Source of the DNA: Enterovibrio qingdaonensis
GTDB lineage: Bacteria > Pseudomonadota > Gammaproteobacteria > Enterobacterales > Vibrionaceae
NCBI RefSeq assembly: GCF_028683135.1
Contig: NZ_JAJUBB010000023.1
Coordinates: 1 to 64,000, forward strand
DNA length: 64,000 nucleotides
Reading direction: 5' to 3'
Below are positions 56,114 to 64,000 of this stretch, one piece after another (the first letter of the stretch is position 1; each line of letters starts with the position of its first letter). The notes beneath the pieces were generated by a model. That model did no database searches and had not been told where the DNA came from. It worked only from the letters and a program-made list of their open reading frames with translations. A program made the position numbers and the translations under genes.

Positions 56114-57433
56114 ATGACCCACATATTGCAACGACACTGCCACACAAAACCTCCTGTTGTGGAAGGAGGCCAAGGTGTTTACATTTCTGATAACGAAGGA
56201 AAAACCTATTTAGACGGATGTGGCGGAGCCGCCGTGTCATGCCTCGGGCACAACCACCAAGGCGTTCTCGCAGCAATTCAAACGCAACTGCACACTATTC
56301 CATATGCTCATACTGGGTTTTTCACATCTCCCGTCGCTGAAGAGCTCGCTGACAGGTTAGCTGACAAAGCCCCCGGCCCACTCAATCACGTCTACCTCGT
56401 CAGTGGCGGTTCAGAAGCTGTCGAATCGGCTCTTAAAATGGCACGACAGTACTTCATTGAAACGGGTCAGCCCCAACGAACCCGTTACATTGGACGCCGC
56501 CAGAGTTATCACGGTAATACGTTGGGAGCACTGGGTGTCGGTGGGAACATGTGGCGAAAAGAGCCTTTCTCTCCACTACTCATCAATAGCGAACTGATTG
56601 CACCTTGCTACGCCTACCGCGATAAAAAAGAAGACGAAACGCACTATGAATATGGCCAACGTGTTGCCAATGAGCTTGAAGATCGTCTACTTGCTGTTGG
56701 TCCAGAGACTGTCATCGCCTTTGTTGCTGAGCCCGTCGTAGGTGCAACGGCCGGCGCACTGGTTGCTGAAAACGGATACTTCAAACGTATTCGAGAAATC
56801 TGTGACAAATACGGTGTGCTGCTGATTCTCGATGAAGTGATGTGCGGGAGCGGCCGCACGGGGACTTACTACGCGTATGAGCAAGAAAGCATTACGCCAG
56901 ATTTAGTAACCATGGCAAAAGGTCTTGCCGCGGGTTATCAACCCATTGGGGCAGTCATGGTTCACGATAAGATCTATGACGCCATATCGCAGGGTTCTGG
57001 CTATTTCCAACACGGTCACACCTTTATGGCACACCCTTTGGCATGCGCTGCAGCCTGTGCCACGCTTGATGCATTAGATTCGGGCATTTTGAACCAAGTG
57101 ACAGAACGCGGTAGCTATCTGGTCAAACAATTGCGTTCTGAATTCGCCGGACACCCATTTGTTGGTGATATTCGTGGGCGAGGCTTGTTTCTAGGCCTTG
57201 AACTGGTCGAAAACAAGCAGAGCAAACAGCCGTTCTCGCCAACACGTGCTCTTCACACACAGGTGAAGAAAACAGCGATGCAAGAAGGCCTGATGTGTTA
57301 CCCCATGGGCGGAACCATAGATGGGAAGCAAGGGCATCATATTCTTCTCGCCCCCCCATTCATTATTTCTGAAAACGAAATAGACGAACTGGTGCTTAAG
57401 CTCAGTCGCACGTTGGACAACGTATTTAAATAG
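56114..57433 (+). CDS. Class III PLP-dependent aminotransferase
   Basis: This 439-residue fold type I enzyme of the omega-aminotransferase class has VSGGSEAVESALKMARQY at 97-113, SYHGNTLGALG at 131-141, LILDEVMCGSGRTG with D240 contacting the pyridine nitrogen, and the Schiff-base lysine K269 in TMAKGLAAGY. GDIRGRGLFLGLELV near the C-terminus is typical. The amino donor cannot be read, though a beta- or omega-amino acid is likely given the next gene. The BKACE gene starts nine bases after its stop, so the two are co-translated. Confidence 0.92.
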   Translation: MTHILQRHCHTKPPVVEGGQGVYISDNEGKTYLDGCGGAAVSCLGHNHQGVLAAIQTQLHTIPYAHTGFFTSPVAEELADRLADKAPGPLNHVYLVSGGSEAVESALKMARQYFIETGQPQRTRYIGRRQSYHGNTLGALGVGGNMWRKEPFSPLLINSELIAPCYAYRDKKEDETHYEYGQRVANELEDRLLAVGPETVIAFVAEPVVGATAGALVAENGYFKRIREICDKYGVLLILDEVMCGSGRTGTYYAYEQESITPDLVTMAKGLAAGYQPIGAVMVHDKIYDAISQGSGYFQHGHTFMAHPLACAAACATLDALDSGILNQVTERGSYLVKQLRSEFAGHPFVGDIRGRGLFLGLELVENKQSKQPFSPTRALHTQVKKTAMQEGLMCYPMGGTIDGKQGHHILLAPPFIISENEIDELVLKLSRTLDNVFK

Positions 57434-57442
57434 GGACCTGCC

Positions 57443-58276
57443 GTGCAGAAAGGAAGAAACATTATCGTCGCGCCAAATGGCGCACGACGAGGAAAAGAAG
57501 CTCATGAGGAGCTTCCCCTCACACTCGATGAAATGAGCCAGTGTCTGACGCTGTGTGCGGACGCGGGCGCAGCAATGGCACATATGCATGTGCGAGACAA
57601 AGAAGGCAAGCATACGCTAGATGTGGCACTCAACAATGAGTGGCTTACCGAAATACGAAAACAGCACGATCACGACCTTGTTATCCAACTCACCACCGAA
57701 GCCGTTGGCCAATTCAAACCCCATGAACAGATGGAACTCGTTAGAGGGACACAGCCCGAAGCTGTTTCTCTTGCCCTCAGAGAACTGCGCCCTAACGCCA
57801 GTTTCGAACGTGATGCGAGCAGATTCTTTTACGAGTTGTTAGAACGAAAAATCTACACCCAATACATTTTGTATGATGCCGCTGACTTGTCTTTGTATTT
57901 TCAGATGCTTAACGATGAAAAGTTGCCGAATAGAGGTCATCACCTACTATTGGTACTAGGCAAGTATAAAAAGGGCATGTTGTCTGCCCCCACAGACTTA
58001 CTCAATTTTGACATTAAACGTATAAGTTGTGAGGGGATTTCATGGGCTACATGCGCGTTTGGTGAGGATGAGCATCAATGTCTAGCGGCGGCGATGTCAC
58101 TCGGTGGCGATGTACGTGTTGGATTCGAAAATAACCTAGTAAATTTAATGGGCCAGCATGCGATAAACAATGCGGAACTCGTTCAGCAACTCGCGCTCTT
58201 GTCTCAAAAAATGGGTTTAAATATCAATTCTGCGGAAGATTTAAGAAAAAATATCTCTCGTAGCTTTGAATCGTGA
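57443..58276 (+). CDS. Beta-keto acid cleavage enzyme (BKACE/DUF849 family)
   Basis: The GTG at 57443 gives 277 residues. The TIM-barrel zinc site is visible as H47 and H49 in HMHVRD and E229 in RVGFENNL. The family converts a beta-keto acid plus acetyl-CoA to acetoacetate plus an acyl-CoA. In the founding lysine-pathway enzyme the zinc glutamate is followed by Asp; here it is Asn230. The N-terminal strand APNGARRGKEAHEELPLT also differs from the founding enzyme, so a different substrate is likely. It is coupled to the aminotransferase gene. Confidence 0.88.
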   Translation: MQKGRNIIVAPNGARRGKEAHEELPLTLDEMSQCLTLCADAGAAMAHMHVRDKEGKHTLDVALNNEWLTEIRKQHDHDLVIQLTTEAVGQFKPHEQMELVRGTQPEAVSLALRELRPNASFERDASRFFYELLERKIYTQYILYDAADLSLYFQMLNDEKLPNRGHHLLLVLGKYKKGMLSAPTDLLNFDIKRISCEGISWATCAFGEDEHQCLAAAMSLGGDVRVGFENNLVNLMGQHAINNAELVQQLALLSQKMGLNINSAEDLRKNISRSFES

Positions 58277-58398
58277 GGTATCTCTCTTGCGATCGAAATT
58301 GCTCCTATCACATAATTTCGATGCGACATTGACTCACATTTTTGTAACGGTGGATTATCACCCCGTTAGCAATCACATCATCGACAAGGACATAAAGC

Positions 58399-59367
58399 AT
58401 GAAAGCGTTAAAACCAACTCTGGCCGCAATGAGCTTTGCAGCTGCTTTAACTGCCGTACCTGCTCAGGCGAATCAGTTTGTAACTATTGGTACTGGCGGA
58501 GTCACTGGTGTGTACTACCCTACTGGTGGTGCAATTTGCCGTCTGGTTAACAAGTCGAAAAAAGACCATGGCATTCGTTGCTCAGTAGAATCAACTGGCG
58601 GTTCTATCTACAACATCAACACTATCCGCGCTGGCGAGCTAGACATGGGTATCGCTCAGTCTGACTGGCAGTACCATGCTTACAACGGCACCAGCAAATT
58701 CAAAGACCAAGGGGCTTACAAAGACCTCCGTGCGGTTTTCTCAGTTCACCCAGAACCGTTTACTGTTGTTGCGCGCGCTGATGCAGGCATCACAACGTTT
58801 GATGACTTGAAAGGCAAACGTGTCAATGTGGGTAACCCAGGCTCAGGCCAACGCGGCACCATTGAAGTACTGATGGACGAAATGGGCTGGACCATGGACG
58901 ACTTTAAACAAGTTTCGGAGCTGAAAGCTGCTGAGCAATCTAAAGCACTGTGTGACAACAAAATCGATGCAATGGTTTACACAGTTGGCCACCCAAGCGG
59001 TGCAATTCAAGAGGCAACCACAGCATGTGATAGCGTGATTGTGGAAGTTAACAACCAAGCAGCTCAAAAACTGGTAGATGCGAACGACTATTACCGTTCA
59101 GCAACTATTCCTGGCGGTATGTATCGCGGCAATGCTGACGACACCACCACGTTTGGTGTTGGTGCGACATTCGTGTCTTCTACCGAAGTACCGGATGACG
59201 TAATTTACAACATCACCAAAGCAGTCTTCGAGAACTTTGATGACTTCCGTCGTCTGCACCCTGCTTTCTCTAACCTGAAGAAAGAAGAAATGGTAGCTGA
59301 CGGTTTGTCTGCACCACTTCACCCAGGCGCAGAAAAATACTACCGTGAAGTGGGTCTGATCAAATAA
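58399..59367 (+). CDS. TAXI-family TRAP transporter solute-binding protein
   Basis: The precursor has 322 residues and a signal peptide ([24 protein letters not shown]). The TAXI signature [20 protein letters not shown] opens the mature protein, followed by STGGSIYNI and [13 protein letters not shown]. Such periplasmic proteins bind carboxylates, often glutamate-like, for a TRAP permease. No TRAP membrane gene (DctM or fused DctQM) is in the window, so the partner is elsewhere. It is 122 bp after the BKACE gene and may have its own promoter. Confidence 0.92.
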   Translation: MKALKPTLAAMSFAAALTAVPAQANQFVTIGTGGVTGVYYPTGGAICRLVNKSKKDHGIRCSVESTGGSIYNINTIRAGELDMGIAQSDWQYHAYNGTSKFKDQGAYKDLRAVFSVHPEPFTVVARADAGITTFDDLKGKRVNVGNPGSGQRGTIEVLMDEMGWTMDDFKQVSELKAAEQSKALCDNKIDAMVYTVGHPSGAIQEATTACDSVIVEVNNQAAQKLVDANDYYRSATIPGGMYRGNADDTTTFGVGATFVSSTEVPDDVIYNITKAVFENFDDFRRLHPAFSNLKKEEMVADGLSAPLHPGAEKYYREVGLIK

Positions 59368-59387
59368 GACACACTGATACGTAAAAT

Positions 59388-59417
59388 TAAAAAGGCGGGA
59401 CTTTGTCCCGCCTTTTT
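59388..59417. terminator. Bidirectional terminator
   Basis: AAAGGCGGGAC (59391-59401) and GTCCCGCCTTT (59405-59415) around TTT, with more A and T outside. It lies between the convergent TAXI and mltA genes. Confidence 0.92.
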
Positions 59418-60515
59418 CTATTCTGCTTTCGCTACAGGCTCGCTCACCTCAGCGTCCGGATTTGGTTTGCTCAACTTCCAAACTCGTCCAAAATGCTTGT
59501 GGTGGCCGGCCTTGATACCCGCATCTTCACCCATGCCATGATAGAGATCTAGGTGGTTCTTTTTCACTGCCCCACCGGTATCTAGTGCCATCAGCAATTT
59601 TAATACATGCTGGCCATTCCAATTTCCTTCAGTATCGAGTTGAGGCACTTCTGCCAGCAATACGCTACCCATAGGCAAATATTCGCGGTCAGCCGCCACC
59701 GATGCGCCCGCCAGCAATGGAATGCCTGCCGTACCCGTGACTGGATGAGCCGATTTAGGTGAGAAGAAGACATAAGACGGATTCTGATTCAGCAACTCAA
59801 TAACGGTTTGCTCATCATGTGCAGCAACCCAATCTTTGATTGCTTTCAGGGACATTTTTTCACGGGACACTTCATCACGCTCGATAAGCACCTTACCAAT
59901 GCTGACATAAGGGTGTCCGTTCTTACCACCATAGGCGAAATACTCAAGTTTGTTATCGTCACCAAAATGGATAAAGCCACTTCCTTGCACTTCCATGATG
60001 AAGTTATCGATTAGCGATGCGCTGTAGCCAAGCTCAAGTCCGAGACCATCCAATGCTCCATTGTATATTTCTTCACGTGTTGGGCATTTTTCATCACATT
60101 TAGGCATTGCATAAACGGGATAGCGATACTGAGCGTCAGGCTCGTGCCTCATCTCAATCACTGGGGAAAAGTAGCCTGTAAATAGCACATTCCCATAACT
60201 GTCCCCGCCGCCCATCTGTTCGATGTTAATACCGTAATCAGTCAACGCTGTTGGCTCACCACTTTCAGATAACCAGCGTTTAACGCTGTCATACAGTGCT
60301 TGATGAGAAGCCGTCATTGAAGGAGAGCGCGTTTCCACCTGTTCTAGTTGCGCAGGAAAAAGGGAGTAGTCTTTTGGCTTTTCAGAAGTAACCAACTCGA
60401 CAGGGTTTAAAACGCCATCAAAGCTACCATCAACGTATTGCTGTCCACGGTCAGTTGGACGAGCACAAGCGGTCATAAGTAGGGAAAGACCGACAACATA
60501 AAGTGCGCGTTTCAC
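59418..60515 (-). CDS. mltA: Membrane-bound lytic murein transglycosylase A
   Basis: The precursor has 365 residues. A lipoprotein signal (MKRALYVVGLSLLMTAC) puts the lipidated cysteine at C17. The MltA domain shows TGYFSPVIEMR and QGSGFIHFGD. The 3D domain follows with LPMGSVLLAEVP and the catalytic Asp in LDTGGAVKKNHLDLYHG. It cleaves peptidoglycan to 1,6-anhydromuropeptides at the outer membrane. The position next to tcdA and argA follows the enteric order, apart from the inserted genes. Confidence 0.95.
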   Translation of the reverse strand: MKRALYVVGLSLLMTACARPTDRGQQYVDGSFDGVLNPVELVTSEKPKDYSLFPAQLEQVETRSPSMTASHQALYDSVKRWLSESGEPTALTDYGINIEQMGGGDSYGNVLFTGYFSPVIEMRHEPDAQYRYPVYAMPKCDEKCPTREEIYNGALDGLGLELGYSASLIDNFIMEVQGSGFIHFGDDNKLEYFAYGGKNGHPYVSIGKVLIERDEVSREKMSLKAIKDWVAAHDEQTVIELLNQNPSYVFFSPKSAHPVTGTAGIPLLAGASVAADREYLPMGSVLLAEVPQLDTEGNWNGQHVLKLLMALDTGGAVKKNHLDLYHGMGEDAGIKAGHHKHFGRVWKLSKPNPDAEVSEPVAKAE

Positions 60516-60652
60516 AGGAATTCCAGATTAATCGTACATGCATTCGAGGGTGACAGAAGCACGCTCATACTGCAACGAAAACGGAATAAACCCACGTATT
60601 TACTGATGATTATAATGCGATCGAGAGCATATCGTTCATAGTGTGAAATGTT

Positions 60653-60686
60653 TTGTCACATTTCTGTCACAGTAATTCGTTTAAAT
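60653..60686 (+). promoter_or_regulatory. Candidate PhoB box and promoter
   Basis: TTGTCAC-ATTT-CTGTCAC (60653-60670) has two direct 7-bp repeats with a 4-bp spacer, close to the PhoB consensus CTGTCAT-N4-CTGTCAY. A possible -10, TTAAAT (60681-60686), starts 10 bp after the box, the normal spacing when the box replaces the -35. The small gene at 60741 lies downstream. Confidence 0.5.
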
Positions 60687-60740
60687 TCAGTGAAAAGAAA
60701 ATGTCTTAAAAGTTAAACATTACCTGTAAAGGAGTACGGG

Positions 60741-60962
60741 ATGGATTTCAAAGTGGGCCGCAAAACATTACTCAATCCTGATGCTATTGAGTATCAGTGG
60801 ATAAGAACACTGGCCAGCGATGGCAGCAGCGACGAGATGATCAATAACAGTATTCGCCGATGCCTCGGTGGCACCGACGATGTGGCAGATAGAATGCGCC
60901 GAGTCGCTCTGGGTATGTGCCCACTGACAGAGTTGTTACGCGCACTGCCATCCAGTTATTAA
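60741..60962 (+). CDS. Small hypothetical protein, 73 aa
   Basis: The ATG follows AAAGGAG by seven bases, a good ribosome binding site. The 73-residue product is mixed polar and helical, with a middle DGSSDEMINNSIRRCLGG and two cysteines. It has no signal peptide or membrane segment. I do not recognise a family. It converges with the DUF2850 gene, leaving only nine bases between the stops. The Pho-box-like sequence upstream hints at phosphate control. Confidence 0.72.
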   Translation: MDFKVGRKTLLNPDAIEYQWIRTLASDGSSDEMINNSIRRCLGGTDDVADRMRRVALGMCPLTELLRALPSSY

Positions 60963-60971
60963 CATTTCTGG

Positions 60972-61319
60972 CTAGGGCCGCTTTTCAAATGGAGTGCTGT
61001 AGTGGTAAGGTTTTTCTCGCTGTAAAGTATCAACACCTTCTACAACATAGAGGTAGGTTTTGTTACCCACAGTGTAAATCAGCTTCGACCCAGTAAACTC
61101 GTAGTGACTCGTGGCTCTCGCCCCTTTCACATATATGCCGTCTTTACGGACTTCAAATCTGTCTGCGGCATATGGCGCGACTCCTTGCTCTATCCATTCT
61201 CCGTAGATAGCAGACTGATCAACTTTTGAAAATATGGGGATATCATTGGCAACAAGAAATCCTATCGTTCCCCCAACAAGAACGACAAATAGCGCGACAG
61301 ATTGCCCGACAATGCTCAC
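60972..61319 (-). CDS. DUF2850 family membrane-anchored protein
   Basis: This 115-residue protein has one N-terminal membrane segment (about 6-26) and a beta-rich C-terminal domain, probably periplasmic (SAIYGEWIEQGVAPYAADRF). The pattern fits DUF2850, seen mainly in Vibrionaceae next to argA. The function is unknown. It is divergent from argA across 172 bp. Confidence 0.82.
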   Translation of the reverse strand: MSIVGQSVALFVVLVGGTIGFLVANDIPIFSKVDQSAIYGEWIEQGVAPYAADRFEVRKDGIYVKGARATSHYEFTGSKLIYTVGNKTYLYVVEGVDTLQREKPYHYSTPFEKRP

Positions 61320-61438
61320 GTAAGCGACTCACCTTTATAAAAAACTAATTTATCACACAATGATATTATAGAAACGCCAATACTGCCGTTAAAGTCGGGC
61401 ACATAGACTCTGAAGCAAGCTCACACCCCTTGCAAAAT

Positions 61439-61477
61439 GCAGAATAATTAGTCAGTATTCAAGCATAAACAATCACA
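61439..61477 (+). promoter_or_regulatory. Paired ARG boxes upstream of argA
   Basis: Two copies of the ArgR half-site dyad lie side by side. The core at 61441-61454 matches TGAATWWWWATTCA at 12 of 14 positions, and that at 61462-61475 at 10 of 14. Their offset is 21 bp, the spacing of enteric ARG box pairs (18-bp boxes, 3-bp gap). They end 17 bp before the argA start. ArgR repression by arginine is therefore likely. Confidence 0.6.
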
Positions 61478-61491
61478 AAACATGGAGTAAG

Positions 61492-62850
61492 GTGTTGAAA
61501 CTTCGTAGTACAGCACTGGTAAAAGGATTTAGGCAATCAGCACCGTATGTGAATGCCCATCACAACAAAACCATTGTAATTATGCTGGGTGGGGAAGCCA
61601 TTGCTGATGCCAACTTCGGTAATATCGTCAATGATATAGCCCTGCTAAATAGCCTTGGTCTTCGCTTAGTCGTTGTCTATGGTGCCCGTCCTCAAATCAG
61701 CCAAAACCTAGAGAAACAAGGGTTAGAAACCCCCTACCACAAAGGTGTTCGCATTACCGATGCCGCGTCGCTTGAGATAGTCAAACAGGCCGCAGGACAA
61801 CTTCAACTCGACATTACTGCGCGGCTATCCATGAGTTTAAATAACACGCCCATGGCAGGTGCTCAGATCAACGTCGTTAGTGGGAACTTTGTGATAGCAC
61901 AACCGCTTGGCGTCGATGATGGCATTGATTACTGTCACAGCGGACGGATCAGACGGATCGATATTGATGGCATCCACCGACAACTCGATCAACACTCAAT
62001 CGTACTCTTGGGCCCCGTCGCCAGCTCCGTGACTGGTGAGTGCTTTAATCTAACCTCGGAAGAAGTCGCTACACAGTTAGCTATTCGCCTCAAAGCCGAC
62101 AAGCTGATTGGCTTTTGCTCACTACAAGGCGTGATTGGCCCTAAAGGCAACGTAATGTCGGAGCTTTTCCCGCATCAGGCCGATAAAATTCTAACCCAAC
62201 GCGAAGCCGCTGGAGACACAAACTCAGGCACAGTGAGGTTCTTAAGAGGGGCTGTCGCAGCCTGCCGCTCAGGCGTACCAAGAAGCCACTTACTCAGTTA
62301 TAAAGTAGACGGCTCACTGATACAGGAACTGTTCTCCGTTGAAGGTATCGGCACACAAATCGTGACGGAAAGTGCTGAGAGGGTGAGAAAAGCAACCATT
62401 GATGATATCGGCGGAATTTTGGAACTCATTCGCCCGCTTGAAGAGCAAGGTATTCTGGTGCGACGCTCACGTGAACAGCTCGAACAAGAAATCCCTCGCT
62501 TTACTGTTATTGACCGTGACGACAGAATCATAGGCTGTGCTGCACTTTATCCTTACCATGACTCACAAAGTGGTGAAATGGCGTGCGTTGCCGTGCACCC
62601 TGAATATCGCGACAGCGATAGAGGCTCACATCTACTGCAGTATATTCAGCAACAAGCACTGCAAGATGGCTTAAAAACTATCTTTGTACTTACAACTCGC
62701 AGTATCCATTGGTTCCGAGAGCAAGGGTTTATCGAAGCAGATATATCAGCGTTGCCGGATGCAAAGCAGCAGCTTTACAACCTGCAACGCCGTTCAAAAG
62801 TCCTGACACTCTCGCTTAACGGACACCCAATGCGTCTGCCAGCCCGCTAA
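61492..62850 (+). CDS. argA: Amino-acid N-acetyltransferase (N-acetylglutamate synthase) ArgA
   Basis: The start is GTG 61492 or the following TTG 61495; GGAG lies just upstream and fits either. The product has 452 residues. The N-terminal amino-acid-kinase-like domain has [19 protein letters not shown] and the arginine-sensing region. The GNAT domain (about 300-450) has [11 protein letters not shown] and [10 protein letters not shown]. It catalyses the first step of arginine synthesis. Its 3' end overlaps the 3' end of convergent recD by 35 bp. Confidence 0.96.
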   Translation: MLKLRSTALVKGFRQSAPYVNAHHNKTIVIMLGGEAIADANFGNIVNDIALLNSLGLRLVVVYGARPQISQNLEKQGLETPYHKGVRITDAASLEIVKQAAGQLQLDITARLSMSLNNTPMAGAQINVVSGNFVIAQPLGVDDGIDYCHSGRIRRIDIDGIHRQLDQHSIVLLGPVASSVTGECFNLTSEEVATQLAIRLKADKLIGFCSLQGVIGPKGNVMSELFPHQADKILTQREAAGDTNSGTVRFLRGAVAACRSGVPRSHLLSYKVDGSLIQELFSVEGIGTQIVTESAERVRKATIDDIGGILELIRPLEEQGILVRRSREQLEQEIPRFTVIDRDDRIIGCAALYPYHDSQSGEMACVAVHPEYRDSDRGSHLLQYIQQQALQDGLKTIFVLTTRSIHWFREQGFIEADISALPDAKQQLYNLQRRSKVLTLSLNGHPMRLPAR

Positions 62851-64000
62851 ATCGTGATGTTTTTCGTCGAACCGCCCGTTCCAAACTGGAGCGGGTGGCA
62901 AACACATCTAAACGTTCTTTGGCTCTTGTTACACCTGTATACACTAACTCTCTGGTCATCACGGGTGAGTGAGTGGGTGAAAGCACCAAGATGGTATGAC
63001 TAAACTCTGACCCTTGGGATTTGTGTACCGTCATCGCATATGCGGTTTGATGCTCAGGCAATCTGCTTGGCAGAAATGCTTTTACCGAGCCATCAGACAA
63101 TTCAAACACCACCCGCAAACCGTCATCTTGTTTCACAACGATGCCTATATCACCATTGTATAACCCAAGCCCGTGGTCATTTTGAGTCACCATGATGGGA
63201 CGCCCGGGATAGAAGGTCTCCTCCCCTGGCGCTATGAGGTGGTTATCAGCCAGTGCTTTTTCAATGGCACTATTTAGCCCTTTCACACCAAACGGCCCCT
63301 CCGTTAACGCACAAAGTACTCGAACATCGGAAAAGTACTCCAACACATGACGATGGTCGGTTCCTGCTTTTAACGCACCCAAATATCGACGATAGCCTTC
63401 CACAGCCAGCACGATAGCTTGCTCATACACATCACCGTTTAAATCATGAAGCAAGATGTCTGAATAGCCATGGCGAAGCACTCTGTCCAATAATCGTGTA
63501 TCACCCGCATTAATCGCAAAGGCAAGTTGGCCAACACCAGATTGGGCGTGGAATCGATAGCTCTTGCGTAATAAACACACACCATCTGCTACGGCGGGCA
63601 CTGCCGCAGAGCCTGACAGGTTAAAACCAGTTAGTGACATCAACTGCGCGGCTCTTTCTTCGCTGTACCCTTTATCAACGCCCAAGCAAATATCACCCAG
63701 TACCGCACCCGCTTCCACGGAAGCCAACTGGTCTCGGTCCCCCAGCAAGATGACACGCGCATGATCGGGTAAGGCCGCCAGCAATCTTGCCATCAAGGGT
63801 AAATCCACCATCGACGCTTCATCCACCACAAGGATATCTAAATGAAGGCGATTATTTTGATGATGGCGAAAGTCCACACGGTTCGGAATCGCACCTAGTA
63901 ATCGGTGAATGGTTGACGCCTGCACCGGGATCTTTCCTCTGACTTCTTCACTGACCGGCAGCGCATCCACGGCCTTACCAATAGATTCCATCAAACGGTT
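62816..64000 (-). CDS. recD: Exodeoxyribonuclease V alpha subunit RecD (C-terminal part)
   Basis: The reading frame continues past the window edge (last codons Asn-Arg-Leu-Met-Glu-Ser), so only about 394 C-terminal residues are seen; the N-terminal domain and Walker A lie outside. Superfamily 1B helicase motifs are present: [12 protein letters not shown] (Walker B), [32 protein letters not shown] and [15 protein letters not shown]. It is the fast 5'-3' motor of RecBCD. The neighbour argA is standard. Confidence 0.95.
   Translation of the reverse strand, partial: NRLMESIGKAVDALPVSEEVRGKIPVQASTIHRLLGAIPNRVDFRHHQNNRLHLDILVVDEASMVDLPLMARLLAALPDHARVILLGDRDQLASVEAGAVLGDICLGVDKGYSEERAAQLMSLTGFNLSGSAAVPAVADGVCLLRKSYRFHAQSGVGQLAFAINAGDTRLLDRVLRHGYSDILLHDLNGDVYEQAIVLAVEGYRRYLGALKAGTDHRHVLEYFSDVRVLCALTEGPFGVKGLNSAIEKALADNHLIAPGEETFYPGRPIMVTQNDHGLGLYNGDIGIVVKQDDGLRVVFELSDGSVKAFLPSRLPEHQTAYAMTVHKSQGSEFSHTILVLSPTHSPVMTRELVYTGVTRAKERLDVFATRSSLERAVRRKTSRFSGLADALGVR

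Overview
The window is a chromosomal segment of a gammaproteobacterium, almost certainly a Vibrionaceae member. The evidence is the gene order rpsB-tsf-pyrH-frr-uppS-cdsA-dxr-rseP-bamA-skp-lpxD-fabZ-lpxA-lpxB-rnhB-dnaE-accA-tilS, several small families typical of Vibrio and its relatives (DUF3461, DUF3549, DUF3301, DUF2789, DUF2310, DUF2850), and a phaB-phaA-phasin-phaC cluster of the Vibrio type. The genus cannot be fixed from sequence reading alone. No tRNA, rRNA, insertion sequence, prophage or CRISPR array was seen.

Layout. 1-3.8 kb: two diguanylate cyclases flanking a patatin-like lipase, then the small pair yaeP/DUF4250. 3.8-7.1 kb: an NSS-type sodium symporter, a class I cytochrome c and tilS. 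7.1-26.5 kb (minus strand): a long housekeeping block for translation (rpsB, tsf, frr), nucleotides (pyrH), isoprenoid and undecaprenyl synthesis (dxr, uppS), phospholipid (cdsA), outer-membrane assembly (rseP, bamA, skp), lipid A and fatty acids (lpxD, fabZ, lpxA, lpxB, accA) and replication (rnhB, dnaE). 26.6-30.7 kb (plus): map, glnD, yaeH. 30.7-37.7 kb: truC, yqcC, DUF3549, DUF3301, a 1.5-kb gene-free stretch holding two tandem CsrB-type regulatory RNAs, then DUF2789, a small coiled-coil protein, DUF2310, syd and queF. 37.7-44.2 kb: a TPR protein with a degenerate GGDEF domain, a coiled-coil diguanylate cyclase, ppnN and xni. 44.2-49.3 kb: rlmM, ygdD, a hydrolase, gcvA, the divergent sRNA gene gcvB, csdA and csdE. 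49.8-54.1 kb: the polyhydroxyalkanoate operon. 54.2-59.4 kb: tcdA, then a LysR regulator divergent from a class III aminotransferase, a beta-keto acid cleavage enzyme and a TAXI-type binding protein. 59.4-64 kb: mltA, a small unknown gene behind a Pho-box-like sequence, DUF2850, argA behind paired ARG boxes, and the 3' part of recD.

How it fits together. Most of the window is core genome in the order known from enterics and vibrios. The main non-coding discoveries are RNAs that ORF finding misses: the tandem csrB pair, each with the same promoter layout and a GacA/UvrY/VarA-type palindrome at the same distance upstream; gcvB, with a candidate GcvA site; and the rpsB leader. The two stretches that look like accessory cargo in a conserved backbone (csdE|PHA|tcdA and tcdA|aminotransferase-BKACE-TAXI|mltA) both concern acetyl-CoA/acetoacetyl metabolism. 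The second is the best candidate for an uncharacterised catabolic pathway. Three intact diguanylate cyclases and one degenerate GGDEF protein in 42 kb, together with the csrB pair, suggest a local concentration of lifestyle-switching regulators.
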